Positions 1 to 10,640 of a DNA stretch of 64,000 nucleotides are shown here, in pieces. The notes under the pieces were generated by a model. It was not told the DNA's origin. It saw only the letters and a list, made by a program, of their open reading frames with translations, and ran no database searches. The number at the start of each line of letters is the position of its first letter. Position 1 is the first letter of the stretch. This DNA is from Robinsoniella peoriensis. Lineage in GTDB: Bacteria; Bacillota; Clostridia; Lachnospirales; Lachnospiraceae. The position numbers and the translations under genes were made by a program. The stretch covers positions 62,001 through 126,000 of the forward strand of contig NZ_JTGN01000008.1 in assembly GCF_000797495.1 (NCBI RefSeq), given 5' to 3'.

Positions 1-49
1 AGAAAAAATAGAAACAGGCTATATCAAAGAAAAAAGGAGGAAAAGATTG

Positions 50-3000
50 ATGAGATTGAAAAAGCAATGGACAGCCAGGGCAATGAGCGTTCTTCTGGCA
101 GGCGCAATGACAGTTTCCGGAATTCCGGCTACGGCACAGGCAGCAGAGCCGGAGACAGTTACAGAGTCAGTTACGAATACAGTTACAGCGGTACAGCACG
201 GGTACCAGGCAGTGATAAATGAATATGTACCTGTGACAGACGGAATGATCTATTATGTGGACAGTGAAACGGGAAGCGACGAAAACGATGGAACATCAGC
301 AGATAAAGCATTTAAGACTCTGGAAAAAGTAAATGCAGTAAACCTCCAGCCGGGGGATTCCATCCTGCTGAAAAAGGGAAGTATCTTCGATAACCAGCGT
401 CTGTATCCAAAGGGAAAAGGAACAGAGGAAAGACCTATTCTGATCAGCAGCTACGGTGAAGGTAATATGCCGGTGATCAATGCAGGCGGTTTTCGAAAGA
501 CAGGGGCTGCCAATCCAGACGGAACACCCGGATATGCAGGGTATAAAGAAGCAATTTTGATTGAAAACATGGAATATACTACGGTTACCGGTATTGAGGT
601 AACCAATGACGATGATTTCACGGTGAACTGGCAATCCGGTGCATCCAACAAGGATGATGAACTGCCAAGAAGGCTGGGAATCCATGTAACGGTGGATGAA
701 CGGGCAGTAGAAACTTATAAAGGGCTGGATGAGCGTTCGTATAAGGGCATTGTGATTGACGGCTGCTATGTTCATGATGTAGATGGAAATGAAAACAGAG
801 GTGTGAATAAAGTCGACGGTGGCATTGGGATTGAGGTTATTTTTAGTTCCAAAGCGGGCGTTTATCCTTATTTTGACGGTGTTACCATTCAGAATAATCA
901 GATTGAGAAATGTGACCGTACCGGAATCAAAGGAATCCGTATTTCGGATTTAGACAATTTCCGACACAATGATCCCAGTAAAAGCGATTATGATCCCAAT
1001 AATGACGCGGACAATAATGGGGCAAATGACGGGTCCCGCAGTAATAATATCCGTTACAAAGATCAGGCTCAGAGAAACTATAAGGTTCTGAATAATGATG
1101 TATCGGATATTGGAGGAGACGGAATTCTGGTATGTGAGACAAAGGGAGCAGTTGTAGAAAATAACTTACTCCACAATCATACCATGCGTGCCACTCCGGG
1201 AGCCAATGCGGGAATATGGTCCTGGAATGCATTTGACACCATGTTCCGATATAACGAAAGTTATGGCGGACCTTCTTATAATCAGGATGGATGTTCTTAC
1301 GACAGTGATTATTACAGTGCAGGGACAATTTTTGAATATAACTACAGTCATGATACTCCAATGGGATTTATGCTGTTAATGGGTGGTAACGATACAGATG
1401 TTATCCGCTATAATTTAAGTCAGAATGATGGTATGGTAATGAGGCACATTGCAGCTGGAAGCAGTACGCCAAGTTATATCTACAACAATGTATTTTATTA
1501 TAATGGAGATAACTGGAAGTGGTCTTTGGGATCTCCTAACTCCGTAGCATCAAACTGGAATTTTTACAATAACATTTTCTACAACACCAGTACCAAGAGT
1601 AACGGGGAATGGGGAAATGTGGACTGGTCAAAGGCAGGCACTGCCAATAACCTGGTCTATAATGCAACCGGAACTTATTCGGAAAAAGAAATTGCAGGTG
1701 CAATCCACGGAGATCCGGAGTTTGTTAAACCCGGAGGCGGTGCAGACAGGGCAGATGGAAATAAGGATAATATCTGGTCCTCTCTGGAAGCTTATCAGAT
1801 TAAGAACAGTTCAATAGCGATTGGAGCAGGTACCTATGTAAATGTGGTGCCCCAGACCAAACAGTCTAATGCAGGACAGTGGGATTATACATCTGACCGT
1901 AATGCAACACAGGATTTCTACGGCAATCCGCTGTATAACGGAGTACCGGACATTGGTATCCACGAAACTGCAGATACCGGAACCCGTGATTTCACAATAG
2001 AAAAAAATGCTGTTTACCGTGTTATGAACACAGATCAAATGTCTTATCTGGAAATAAGCGGAAACGAACTGGCATTGAATAAAGAGGAAGACAATAATCA
2101 GGGATTCACATTTGTGGGAACAAAAGACGGAGTAAAGATCCGCATATGGGATTCCGAAGCAAACAGTTATCAGTATCTCGCTATTGTAAATGATACATTT
2201 GCTTTATCCGAGACCGATCAGACCGTATGGCAGACAGAAGATCTTCACAATGGACTGTTCCGTCTTCATGATGGAAATCAATACCTGAGTCTGGCAGACG
2301 GAAAAGTCACATTAGAAGCACCGGCAGATACAGCGGCACAGCAGTGGTATCTGAAACTGGCAGAGCATTCTTCTTCTTTTAACAGCGGCGGCGGGGAGAT
2401 TGAAGGATATTCCCCTGATCAGGCATTTGATGCAGAAAAAGGGAAGTCCGGTTATTATGGTGAAGTGAAACAGATCAGCGGTACGGCAGCAGGAGCAGAT
2501 GAAGTTTATAACACCGCTCTTACCGGTGCAGAATTTGGCTATAAGATCTATGCCAAACAGGGCGAATACAACGTGAAGCTGAATTTTGCCGAGTTAGAAG
2601 GCGTAAAAGACAGAACGTTTGATATTCTGGTAAATGGTGAGCAATACGATGTCTATACAATCACGGATACCGCCTCTGTAAAAGAAATAGGTTCGGTATA
2701 TCCGGTGGACGGAATCATTGATATTCGTCTGGCAGCCGCATACAATGGAGACGGAATAGAAACAGACGCTATCTTAAACGGTATTTCACTGGAAAGAAAT
2801 GCAATGTCTGATGTCAATATGCGACTGAACTGCGGTGGAGATGCTTCTGATGGTTTATATGCAGATGCCCGGTTCCCCGCAGGCGGCAGCGGATATTATG
2901 GAGAAAATACAGAGACAGAGGCAGGCAACAGACTGCCTGATCCTGATGCAGGAATGGGAACCGTTTTAAAATCTGCAAGATCAGGACAGGATTTTGGATA

Positions 3001-6000
3001 CAAATTTAAAGCCCAGCCTGGAAATTACAGAGTAAAATTGTACTTTAATGAAGTAAATGATGAAGAGCATATCTTCAGCATTGCCTTAAACGGAAAAACT
3101 ATTAAGGAAAACTATAGCATTAAAAAAGAGGCAGGCGGAAAAGAAAAAGCAGTGGACATTACGGCCTATACGGAGTCTCAAAATGGTTTGATTGATATTC
3201 ACTTTACTGCAGCAGAGGGATCTTTGGCCATGGTGAATGCTATTGTAGTAGAGCCGTATGCAGGTATCGAAGGTGACAATCTGGCAGTTGGCAAAACAGT
3301 GAGCGCCAGCTCCGAAAAGGGCAGCAATACGGCAGACAAGGCTATTGATAATAATCAGTCCACACGCTGGTCGGCTGAGGACAGCGGAGACCAGTGGTAT
3401 CAGGTAGATCTTGGAAAGAACTACATGATTAACAATGTGGCGGCAGACTGGACCCCGGGTGCTTATGCCACCAAATACCGTGTGGAGATCTCCGAGAATG
3501 GTGTGGATTTCACTACGGCGGCATCTGTAAATGCAGCATTGCCGGGATTAAATGTAACTACCCTGGATTCAGAAGTGGCACGTTACATACGGATTACAGG
3601 AGAAGAAAAAAATGCTTCCTGGGGAATATCCATGACAGAGCTTGGTGTGTATGGAACAGAAGTACGTGGAAATGCCCGGGTGAATGTTGCGACAAACCAT
3701 GCAGACGGCACAGAAAATAATTATGATCTGATTATCGGTGCCCAAAATATCTACAAACGTTATAAAACAATGACGGTTAAAATGAGTTATGACAGCCATC
3801 TTGCAGAATTTGTGGAAGCAAAGACAGATTTAAACACCGGAGCACTGGTCAATGTCTCCACGTCGCAGCCGGATCTTTCTAACCCGGACAATGCGGTGGT
3901 AACATCTGTCTTCAGTATCAAAAAAGCAGATGGATTTATGGAAACGGCAGAAATTTTATCCGCCAGATTTAAGGCTTTAAGTCAGGAGAAAACGCCAATC
4001 TATACGGAAATTGCCCTGACCAATGCGGCAGGACACGTAACAACCCTTCCGGTAAAAAAAGTATTTATTCCGGATGAAGTAAGCAAGGAGCAGTTAGCGG
4101 CATTTATTGAAGAGGCAGTTGTGCTTCATGATGAAGCTGAAGTAGGCGATATGCGCGGACAGTATCCAAAGGAAGCGAAAGATGCATTCCATGAGGCCAT
4201 TCGGTCAGCACAGGAAACAGCCGGGAATCCGGATGCTGCAGCGGACAGCTATAAAGAATCTTATCTTGCGCTTGAAGAAGCGGTGACAGTATTTAAGAAC
4301 AGCGTAGTTGTTGCAAAATATACCAACTACCACAGAGATTATAACATAGATACAGAAGCCAATTATTCCGGCGGAACTGCAGCGGTTGAGAACCAGGCAC
4401 TGAAGCTGAGTCTGTCAGGAGGCGGAAAAGTACATGTAGTAGACCAGGATTCCACCCCATTAAAAGAAGGCACTTATTATACCAGATTCTCCGTAAATAA
4501 TTTATCAGACCAGACAAGGTTTGTAATTAAGCTTACAACCGGGAACGAGATAGTAGTGGGAATTGACGGAAACAGTAACTGGTTCTGGGAAGACGGCAAA
4601 ACCTATGGATACTTTAAAGGCTTTGGTGTAAGCGTTAATACAGAATATGAATTACAGGTGAATCTGGTGATGACCGGAGCGAATACCTGTACATTAGAAC
4701 CAGTTGTGAATGGAGTTTCCCTTGGAAAATCCGGAAATATTTATCATGACGGCGCAGCAGGCAAGGCAGGATTCTCTACCAGAAATGTTGCAAGAACCTT
4801 TACCGTCAAAGAGTTCTATTTCACAAATGCACCAAAACACGTGATCAATGTAACGGCTTCGGGAAAAGGAAGCGTCAGCCAGACCGGCGCAGTAACTGCG
4901 TTTGAAGAAGCGGACAAGACGTTATTCTTTACTCCGGAAGAAGGGGAGCGTATTACGAAGGTTCTGGCAGACGGTGTGGATGTAACAGACGAAGTACAGG
5001 ACAACAGTTATACTTTTGCGTATATTCGTAATGACCATACTCTGGAGGTCACATTTTCAGGTGACGGAGGCAGCGGTGAAGAGACAGAAAAGGTTACCTA
5101 CCATCAGGACTACAGCGTAGACGATAGGGCTGACTATGCGGGAAATCTGATGGAGAGCAGTGTAGTAGAAGAAGATGGCGTAAAGATTAAGCTGAACAAG
5201 GGCAGTGACAATAATTTCCCAATGGCAATTGATACAAATGCTCCGGAAATTACAGAAGGAACTTTCTATACCAGGTTTGCCATTGATAACCTGAGTGACC
5301 AGAGCCTGTTTGATATCAAGACAGGGGACGGCGGATTTATCCGCATTGGATACGAAGTAGATCCCCAGGCGGCAACACCAAGGGCGGCATGGTTCTATGA
5401 TAAGTCCGGCAATAATCCGGGATGGGGAGATTTTAACCAGACAACCCCGCTTACAGCAAACCAAGAGCATACGCTAAAAGTTACGTTTACGAAAAATGGA
5501 ACAACAAATTATGACATTACACTTTGGGTGGACGGCGAAAATCTTGGAACAAAAACGTTAGCTTATGCACAGACACCCGGAAAGTTTGGATTTGGTGCCA
5601 GAAGAACAGGTAAGACTTATACAGTCAAAGAGGTATATTACACTACAGAAGAGGAGTATAAGATTGATGTAACAGCAGGGGATCACGGTGCGGCAAGCCA
5701 GGAAGGTGATGTAACTGTATTCGGACTGAGCAGCAAGACCATTTTCTTTACACCGGATGACGGATATGAGGTGGACAAAGTACTGGTAGACAACGTAGAG
5801 ACAGAAGTAACCGATGCTCAATATACCTTTACGGATATTACAGGAAACCATACCCTTGCAGTATCCTTTAAAGAGACAGAGGCTCCCGCCGTTGATAAAT
5901 CAGCTTTACAGAATCTGTATGATGAAAACACCGGTAAAAAAGCAGAAGATTATACTGAAGAGAGCTGGGCAGCTTTTGATACGGCAATGAAAGCAGCGAA

Positions 6001-8026
6001 AGCAGTATTAGACAGCGGGACAGCAGACCAGGCGGCAGTGGATGCAGCGAAGGAAGCGCTGGAAACGGCAGCTGGAGGCTTACAAGCAGCAGAACCTCAG
6101 CCGGTAGATAAAACAGAATTGCAGGGATTGTATGATAACAATACCGGTAAAAAGGCTGAAGATTATACCCTGGAGAGCTGGAATACTTTTGATGGGGCAA
6201 TGAAAGCAGCCAAAGAGGTACTGGACAGTGAATCTGCGGACCAGGATGCAGTAGATGCAGCAAAAGCGGCACTGGAAGAGGCAATTAAAGGTCTGGTTCC
6301 GGCTGAAATTCCGGATCCGGCAGATAAAGCTGAATTACAGGCACTTTATGACCAGAATGCAGATAAGGCAGCAAAAGATTACACAGAAGAAAGCTTTGCC
6401 GTATTTGATCAGGCTATGAAAGCGGCAAAAGGGGTACTGGACAGCGAAACAGCCACACAGGACGATGTGAATCAGGCGCTGCAGGTATTAAGAGATGCCA
6501 TTGCTCAGCTGAAAGATGCAGGAACAGAGGAAGATATCAAAGGGGCGCTTCGGCTGCTTTATGAGGCAAATACCACTAGAGAAGAAGCAAAGTATACGCC
6601 GGATTCCTGGAAAGTATTTGCAGATGCCATGGAAGAAGCAAAACGAGTGCTGGATGATCCGGATGCAGTGCAGGAACAGGCAGATGCAGCAAAAGATGCA
6701 TTACAGAACGCAATTAATGGTTTGGCAGATGCAGATCCAGTTCCGGAAGTCAATAAAACAGCACTGAAGAATCTGTATGATGCAAATTCCGGAAAAGACC
6801 AGTCGAAATATACGCAGGATAGCTGGAGTGCATTTGTAAATGCAATGAATCAGGCTGAGATGGTATTAAATGACAGTGAAGCAACTCAAGAACAGGTTAA
6901 TGCAGCTCATGCAGCATTAGAAAAAGCAGCGGCAGGACTTACTGAAATTCCGGTACCAGTTATAAAAGTAACGGGAGTAAGCCTGGATAAGCCGGCAGTG
7001 ACCTTTACAAAAGCAGGAGAAACTGCACAGTTAAGGGCTCAGGTTGCTCCGGAAGATGCGGCAAATAAAAATGTCACCTGGAAATCTACCAATACAAAGT
7101 CGGTAACCGTAGACCAAAACGGACTGGTAAAGGCAGCGGCGAGCGGTTCCGCGGAGATTATTGTTACTACGGAAGACGGCGGAAAAACAGCCGTTTGTAA
7201 AGTAACGGTAAGCATTCCGGATCCGGTTGTAAAAGTAACCGGCGTGAGACTGGCACAAAAGAGTGCAGTTTTATCAGCGAAAGGGGCTTCTGTAAAACTA
7301 AGTGCAGCCGTATTGCCGAAAAATGCATCAAATAAAACAGTGACCTGGAAATCTAAAAATAAAAAAGTTGCGGTGGTTGATGCAAAGGGAAAAGTAACTG
7401 CAGTTGGAAACGGAACCACAAAGATCACCGTTACCACAAAAGATGGTAAAAAGACTGCAGAATGCACAATCGAGGTACAGATTGTGAAGAAACCGGTAAA
7501 AGTAACAGGAACAAAGGTAAATAAGACTACCAGGACCACCTTAACCGTATCCTGGAATAAAGTAAAAGGCGCTGATTCTTATAAAGTATATGTTTATAAG
7601 TCAAATAAGAAATGGAAAGACTTTGCGGCTACAAAAAAGACAAGCATTACATTAAAAGGTTTGCCGGCAGGAACAAAGTACACGGTGAAAGTCGCAGCGG
7701 TGAATAAAGGCGGACGGGGAGCTTACTCTTCCGGCGCTTCTGCAGCAACAAGACCGGCAGCAGCCAGATTAAACCTTGCGAAGAAGAATGGTTCAGGCAG
7801 TGTAAAGCTTTCTTATAGTAAAGTCAGTGGAGCCAGATACGACATTTACATGAAGACCGGTAAAGGAAGTTACCGGAAAGTAACCACAGCCACGAAGACA
7901 AATGCAGTGGTAAAGGGGCTGAAAAAAGGAAAAAACTATCGTTTTAAAGTACGTACTTATATCAGAACCAATGGAAAGAACTACTACGGCAGTTATTCCA
8001 ATGTATTAAAGTATAAGGCGAAATAA
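50..8026 (+). CDS. Giant secreted beta-helix / malectin / discoidin protein
   Basis: Secreted multidomain protein of 2658 residues, probably binding or cleaving a polysaccharide outside the cell. Order read from sequence: signal peptide (1-32, ends AQA-AEPE); right-handed parallel beta-helix (about 65-640, opening with YYVDSETGSDENDGT, many N-N/IxxN turns); ricin-like trefoil (650-770); two malectin-like domains (779-918, 923-1070); F5/8 type C discoidin domain (1077-1204); cohesin-like sandwich (1209-1337); two copies of a LamG-like domain plus bacterial repeat (1422-1945); five FIVAR-like helical repeats (1948-2300); two Big2 Ig-like domains (2306-2478); one or two FN3 domains to the end. 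No LPXTG or S-layer anchor is seen. ATG at 50 is preferred over TTG at 47 because AGGAGG lies 9 nt upstream. The beta-helix suggests a polysaccharide lyase or glycosidase, but no catalytic residues could be assigned. The CUT1 transporter downstream may import its products (inference). Confidence 0.85.
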   Translation: MRLKKQWTARAMSVLLAGAMTVSGIPATAQAAEPETVTESVTNTVTAVQHGYQAVINEYVPVTDGMIYYVDSETGSDENDGTSADKAFKTLEKVNAVNLQPGDSILLKKGSIFDNQRLYPKGKGTEERPILISSYGEGNMPVINAGGFRKTGAANPDGTPGYAGYKEAILIENMEYTTVTGIEVTNDDDFTVNWQSGASNKDDELPRRLGIHVTVDERAVETYKGLDERSYKGIVIDGCYVHDVDGNENRGVNKVDGGIGIEVIFSSKAGVYPYFDGVTIQNNQIEKCDRTGIKGIRISDLDNFRHNDPSKSDYDPNNDADNNGANDGSRSNNIRYKDQAQRNYKVLNNDVSDIGGDGILVCETKGAVVENNLLHNHTMRATPGANAGIWSWNAFDTMFRYNESYGGPSYNQDGCSYDSDYYSAGTIFEYNYSHDTPMGFMLLMGGNDTDVIRYNLSQNDGMVMRHIAAGSSTPSYIYNNVFYYNGDNWKWSLGSPNSVASNWNFYNNIFYNTSTKSNGEWGNVDWSKAGTANNLVYNATGTYSEKEIAGAIHGDPEFVKPGGGADRADGNKDNIWSSLEAYQIKNSSIAIGAGTYVNVVPQTKQSNAGQWDYTSDRNATQDFYGNPLYNGVPDIGIHETADTGTRDFTIEKNAVYRVMNTDQMSYLEISGNELALNKEEDNNQGFTFVGTKDGVKIRIWDSEANSYQYLAIVNDTFALSETDQTVWQTEDLHNGLFRLHDGNQYLSLADGKVTLEAPADTAAQQWYLKLAEHSSSFNSGGGEIEGYSPDQAFDAEKGKSGYYGEVKQISGTAAGADEVYNTALTGAEFGYKIYAKQGEYNVKLNFAELEGVKDRTFDILVNGEQYDVYTITDTASVKEIGSVYPVDGIIDIRLAAAYNGDGIETDAILNGISLERNAMSDVNMRLNCGGDASDGLYADARFPAGGSGYYGENTETEAGNRLPDPDAGMGTVLKSARSGQDFGYKFKAQPGNYRVKLYFNEVNDEEHIFSIALNGKTIKENYSIKKEAGGKEKAVDITAYTESQNGLIDIHFTAAEGSLAMVNAIVVEPYAGIEGDNLAVGKTVSASSEKGSNTADKAIDNNQSTRWSAEDSGDQWYQVDLGKNYMINNVAADWTPGAYATKYRVEISENGVDFTTAASVNAALPGLNVTTLDSEVARYIRITGEEKNASWGISMTELGVYGTEVRGNARVNVATNHADGTENNYDLIIGAQNIYKRYKTMTVKMSYDSHLAEFVEAKTDLNTGALVNVSTSQPDLSNPDNAVVTSVFSIKKADGFMETAEILSARFKALSQEKTPIYTEIALTNAAGHVTTLPVKKVFIPDEVSKEQLAAFIEEAVVLHDEAEVGDMRGQYPKEAKDAFHEAIRSAQETAGNPDAAADSYKESYLALEEAVTVFKNSVVVAKYTNYHRDYNIDTEANYSGGTAAVENQALKLSLSGGGKVHVVDQDSTPLKEGTYYTRFSVNNLSDQTRFVIKLTTGNEIVVGIDGNSNWFWEDGKTYGYFKGFGVSVNTEYELQVNLVMTGANTCTLEPVVNGVSLGKSGNIYHDGAAGKAGFSTRNVARTFTVKEFYFTNAPKHVINVTASGKGSVSQTGAVTAFEEADKTLFFTPEEGERITKVLADGVDVTDEVQDNSYTFAYIRNDHTLEVTFSGDGGSGEETEKVTYHQDYSVDDRADYAGNLMESSVVEEDGVKIKLNKGSDNNFPMAIDTNAPEITEGTFYTRFAIDNLSDQSLFDIKTGDGGFIRIGYEVDPQAATPRAAWFYDKSGNNPGWGDFNQTTPLTANQEHTLKVTFTKNGTTNYDITLWVDGENLGTKTLAYAQTPGKFGFGARRTGKTYTVKEVYYTTEEEYKIDVTAGDHGAASQEGDVTVFGLSSKTIFFTPDDGYEVDKVLVDNVETEVTDAQYTFTDITGNHTLAVSFKETEAPAVDKSALQNLYDENTGKKAEDYTEESWAAFDTAMKAAKAVLDSGTADQAAVDAAKEALETAAGGLQAAEPQPVDKTELQGLYDNNTGKKAEDYTLESWNTFDGAMKAAKEVLDSESADQDAVDAAKAALEEAIKGLVPAEIPDPADKAELQALYDQNADKAAKDYTEESFAVFDQAMKAAKGVLDSETATQDDVNQALQVLRDAIAQLKDAGTEEDIKGALRLLYEANTTREEAKYTPDSWKVFADAMEEAKRVLDDPDAVQEQADAAKDALQNAINGLADADPVPEVNKTALKNLYDANSGKDQSKYTQDSWSAFVNAMNQAEMVLNDSEATQEQVNAAHAALEKAAAGLTEIPVPVIKVTGVSLDKPAVTFTKAGETAQLRAQVAPEDAANKNVTWKSTNTKSVTVDQNGLVKAAASGSAEIIVTTEDGGKTAVCKVTVSIPDPVVKVTGVRLAQKSAVLSAKGASVKLSAAVLPKNASNKTVTWKSKNKKVAVVDAKGKVTAVGNGTTKITVTTKDGKKTAECTIEVQIVKKPVKVTGTKVNKTTRTTLTVSWNKVKGADSYKVYVYKSNKKWKDFAATKKTSITLKGLPAGTKYTVKVAAVNKGGRGAYSSGASAATRPAAARLNLAKKNGSGSVKLSYSKVSGARYDIYMKTGKGSYRKVTTATKTNAVVKGLKKGKNYRFKVRTYIRTNGKNYYGSYSNVLKYKAK

Positions 8027-8086
8027 AGGGAATCAAGGTATTATTACCTGTCGGCATCTGAAAATATATCAAGAAATCAAACGTTT

Positions 8087-8120
8087 GTGCATAGTCCCCA
8101 CCGGATGCACATGGTAGAAT
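8087..8120 (+). promoter_or_regulatory. Possible operator and -10 of the CUT1 transporter
   Basis: The 126-bp gap before the binding-protein gene holds a 6-bp inverted repeat, GTGCAT (8087-8092) and ATGCAC (8105-8110), followed by a -10-like TAGAAT at 8115-8120. The -35 at the right distance (TAGTCC) is poor, which would fit an activator-dependent promoter. No terminator was seen after the upstream gene, so read-through is also possible. Confidence 0.35.
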
Positions 8121-8152
8121 ACATTTACAAAGTGAAAGGGAGGAAACAAATA

Positions 8153-9583
8153 ATGAAGAAAAAAGTAATTAGTGCAATTCTTTGTGTATCAATGGTTGCA
8201 GGTATCTTAGCAGGATGCGGCGGCTCAACAGGAAGCAGTACAACGGAGGCCGGGAAAACAGAAGGAACGCAGGCAGCCGCAACACAGGCAGGTACAACCG
8301 AAGCCGGCACAGACGAAGCTAAGGGGGAAACAGCTGCAGCAGATGACACAGAGAAAGCAGATGCAAATACAGAACTGAGCGGAACATTGGTGGTTGCCCT
8401 TTGGGATAATGTTTCCATGCAGTTATTTGAGGATCTGGATCTGGCCGGAAAATTTCAGGAAGTGTATCCGGATGCCAACATTGAATTTGAGAAACTGAAA
8501 GATGATTCTGAGTACTGGAACGCAATGAAAATGCGTGCATCCGCCAATCAGCTTCCGGACATTATGTTTAATAAGACCTTTACCCTGTCAAGATTTAAAG
8601 ATTATTTAGTTGACCTGTCTGATACAGAGGCTAATAAAAATAACAATATTGCAGAGGGCTATGCAGTTGATGGAAAAGTATTAGGTCTTCCGGAAAAAAT
8701 GACAGCAGAATATGTGTATTACTGGAAAGATATGTTCAAAGAAGCAGGCGTAGAAGTGCCCTCAACCTGGTCAGAGCTGGAAGAAGTTTCTAAGAAGCTG
8801 CAGGAACATTTCGGAGCAGATAACGGTGACTTTATGGCAATTGCAATGGGCGGCAAAGATGAATGGCCAACCTATCCATTTACCGAGTTCATGCCGGCAC
8901 TGGAAAGCGGAAACGGACAGAACTGGAATACAATGGCAACTCAGGACGAGCCATTTTCGGAAGGAACGGATTTCTATAAGGCATATACAAAGATTAACAG
9001 CTTATTCACCTCCGGCGTATTTGGAAAAGATCCGGTAGGTATCGGTAATGATCAGGCTACTGCATTATTTGCACAGAAGCAGGCAGCGATGGTTGCATCC
9101 GGCGGATGGGCACTTACCAGTATCTCAGAAGGTGCTGACAGCACAGATGAACTGGGAACCTTCTACCTGCCAACCAGGGAAAAAGCAGAAGATCCATTCA
9201 GAGCAATTACACAGGGTGATAACTTTATGTCTATTACCACACATGCAAAGAATCCGGAGTTGGCAAAAGCTTTTGTAGAATTCTACTTTAGTGATGCATG
9301 GTACCCGGAATACATCAAATCCCAGGCGGATGATAATACCATGAAGACGGTTCAGAAAGACAAAGACCCGATACTTGCACAGGCTGATGAGTTACAGCCG
9401 GACAAAGAACTTGTTATGTATGACGGCGGCGGTGATGACTTTACTGCACTGGTAGCAGAGACCACCTTTGATTATAAAAAATTAGGGGCTGAAATGCTGG
9501 TAAATGGATTTGATCTTCCGTCAGCACTAAATGACCTGAATACAAAATGGAAAGCAGCGAGAGAAAAATTAAGTATTAAATAA
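8153..9583 (+). CDS. CUT1 sugar ABC transporter substrate-binding lipoprotein
   Basis: Extracellular solute-binding lipoprotein (476 aa) of an oligosaccharide ABC importer. The N-terminus MKKKVISAILC...AGILAGCGG has a lipobox (LAGC), followed by a Thr/Ala/Glu-rich linker of about 60 residues and a family 1 binding fold (ELSGTLVVALWDN, IMFNKTF, VDGKVLGLPEKM, KQAAMVASGGWAL). The start at 8153 is chosen over upstream in-frame starts because GGGAGG sits at 8138-8143 and the signal peptide begins here. Two permease genes follow after a terminator; no ATPase gene is present, as is usual for CUT1 systems that share an MsmK-type ATPase encoded elsewhere. The substrate is unknown; the preceding secreted beta-helix protein suggests fragments of a complex glycan. 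Confidence 0.9.
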   Translation: MKKKVISAILCVSMVAGILAGCGGSTGSSTTEAGKTEGTQAAATQAGTTEAGTDEAKGETAAADDTEKADANTELSGTLVVALWDNVSMQLFEDLDLAGKFQEVYPDANIEFEKLKDDSEYWNAMKMRASANQLPDIMFNKTFTLSRFKDYLVDLSDTEANKNNNIAEGYAVDGKVLGLPEKMTAEYVYYWKDMFKEAGVEVPSTWSELEEVSKKLQEHFGADNGDFMAIAMGGKDEWPTYPFTEFMPALESGNGQNWNTMATQDEPFSEGTDFYKAYTKINSLFTSGVFGKDPVGIGNDQATALFAQKQAAMVASGGWALTSISEGADSTDELGTFYLPTREKAEDPFRAITQGDNFMSITTHAKNPELAKAFVEFYFSDAWYPEYIKSQADDNTMKTVQKDKDPILAQADELQPDKELVMYDGGGDDFTALVAETTFDYKKLGAEMLVNGFDLPSALNDLNTKWKAAREKLSIK

Positions 9584-9594
9584 ATAGGATAAGG

Positions 9595-9645
9595 GCTGCC
9601 TCAGCACAACTGTTGCAACAGTCTGTAATGGGGCAGCATTTTTTA
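9595..9645 (+). terminator. Intra-operon terminator after the binding protein gene
   Basis: GCTGCC (9595-9600) pairs with GGCAGC (9632-9637), followed by a T-run (9639-9644). An inner perfect palindrome ACTGTTGCAACAGT lies in the loop region. Its position between the binding-protein and permease genes fits partial termination that gives more binding protein than permease (inference). Confidence 0.75.
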
Positions 9646-9718
9646 TGCAAGTAAGGGCGTATTTGAAAAATGCAGAACAATTTTCAATCGCCATCCAGAG
9701 GAGAAATGGAGGGATCTC

Positions 9719-10639
9719 ATGAATAGTTTAACGAAAAAAAGGAATCGATTTATCATTCTGAGTCTGTTAGTTCCGGTTGTATTACTGGTGGCATTCGTTG
9801 TATTTCCGGCAGTGGATTTATTTCGAATGAGCTTTACGAATTGGGACGGGTACTCAGCAAACAGCAATTTTATTGGAATTGACAACTACATATCCATGTT
9901 TAAAAATAAAGATCTGTGGCTGTCCCTTCGCAATAATGGTATCTACTTTGCAGTCCATCTGTTAATGATTCCGGTGGAAATGGCAATAGCGGTCATCTTA
10001 ACCTCTAAATTAAGAGCAGCAAAGGCCTATAAGACAATCGTATTCCTGCCCTATATCATCAATGGTGTAGCAATCGCATATGCATTTTCTTACTTTTTTT
10101 CACCGGTAAATGGTGCATTTGATTCTATATTAGAAGCATTGCATCTGGGCGGACTGAGCAGAAACTGGTTATCCGATCCGAAGATCGTAAACTTTGTTCT
10201 GGCATTTGTATCTTTATGGAAATTCAGCGGTTACCATATTGTATTATTTATAGCCGCATTACAGTCCGTACCCAAAGATATTGTTGAGGCAGCAAATGTA
10301 GATGGTGCAAATGCATTCCAGATCTTCCGTTACATTCAGGTTCCGTCCATTTCCCTGGTACTGGATTTCATCTTATTTGACAATATCAGAGGTGCATTAC
10401 AGGTATTTGATATCCCGTTTGTTATGACCCAGGGAGGTCCGGGATATGCTTCTTCCACATTTACACTTTATACCATTAAGACGGCATTTACCTTTAACAA
10501 CTTTGGTCTGGCTTCTACTATGGCAGTTGCAATTATGATCCTCATTGTGATTATCTATGTAGTACAAAACAGAGTGCTTCACATTGGGAAACCAAAGCCG
10601 CAGAAGGTATTAAAAATCAGAAGAAAGGGAGGGAAATAA
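9719..10639 (+). CDS. CUT1 sugar ABC transporter permease (MalF-like)
   Basis: Membrane permease of 306 aa with about six transmembrane segments. It carries the EAA loop that contacts the ATPase (EAANVDGANAFQIFRYIQVP, near residues 193-212) and the typical start LSLLVPVVLLVAFVVFPAVDLFRMSFTNWDG. GGAGGG lies at 9708-9713, 5 nt before the ATG. It would pair with the MalG-like permease that begins 1 nt after its stop and with the lipoprotein upstream. The length is normal for the family. The substrate cannot be deduced. Confidence 0.92.
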   Translation: MNSLTKKRNRFIILSLLVPVVLLVAFVVFPAVDLFRMSFTNWDGYSANSNFIGIDNYISMFKNKDLWLSLRNNGIYFAVHLLMIPVEMAIAVILTSKLRAAKAYKTIVFLPYIINGVAIAYAFSYFFSPVNGAFDSILEALHLGGLSRNWLSDPKIVNFVLAFVSLWKFSGYHIVLFIAALQSVPKDIVEAANVDGANAFQIFRYIQVPSISLVLDFILFDNIRGALQVFDIPFVMTQGGPGYASSTFTLYTIKTAFTFNNFGLASTMAVAIMILIVIIYVVQNRVLHIGKPKPQKVLKIRRKGGK

Positions 10640-10640
10640 T

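Noticed and set aside
927..6284. Several long antisense open frames within the giant secreted protein gene (e.g. 927-1361 and 5868-6284 on the minus strand)
   Set aside because: They lack ribosome sites, have unusual composition (His/Tyr- or Leu/Pro-rich) and mirror the codon bias of the sense gene.
5880..6960. Regular DNA similarity at about 210-bp steps, which might suggest a repeat array
   Set aside because: It comes from tandem FIVAR-like protein repeats in frame; there are no constant short repeats with unique spacers, so it is not a CRISPR array.
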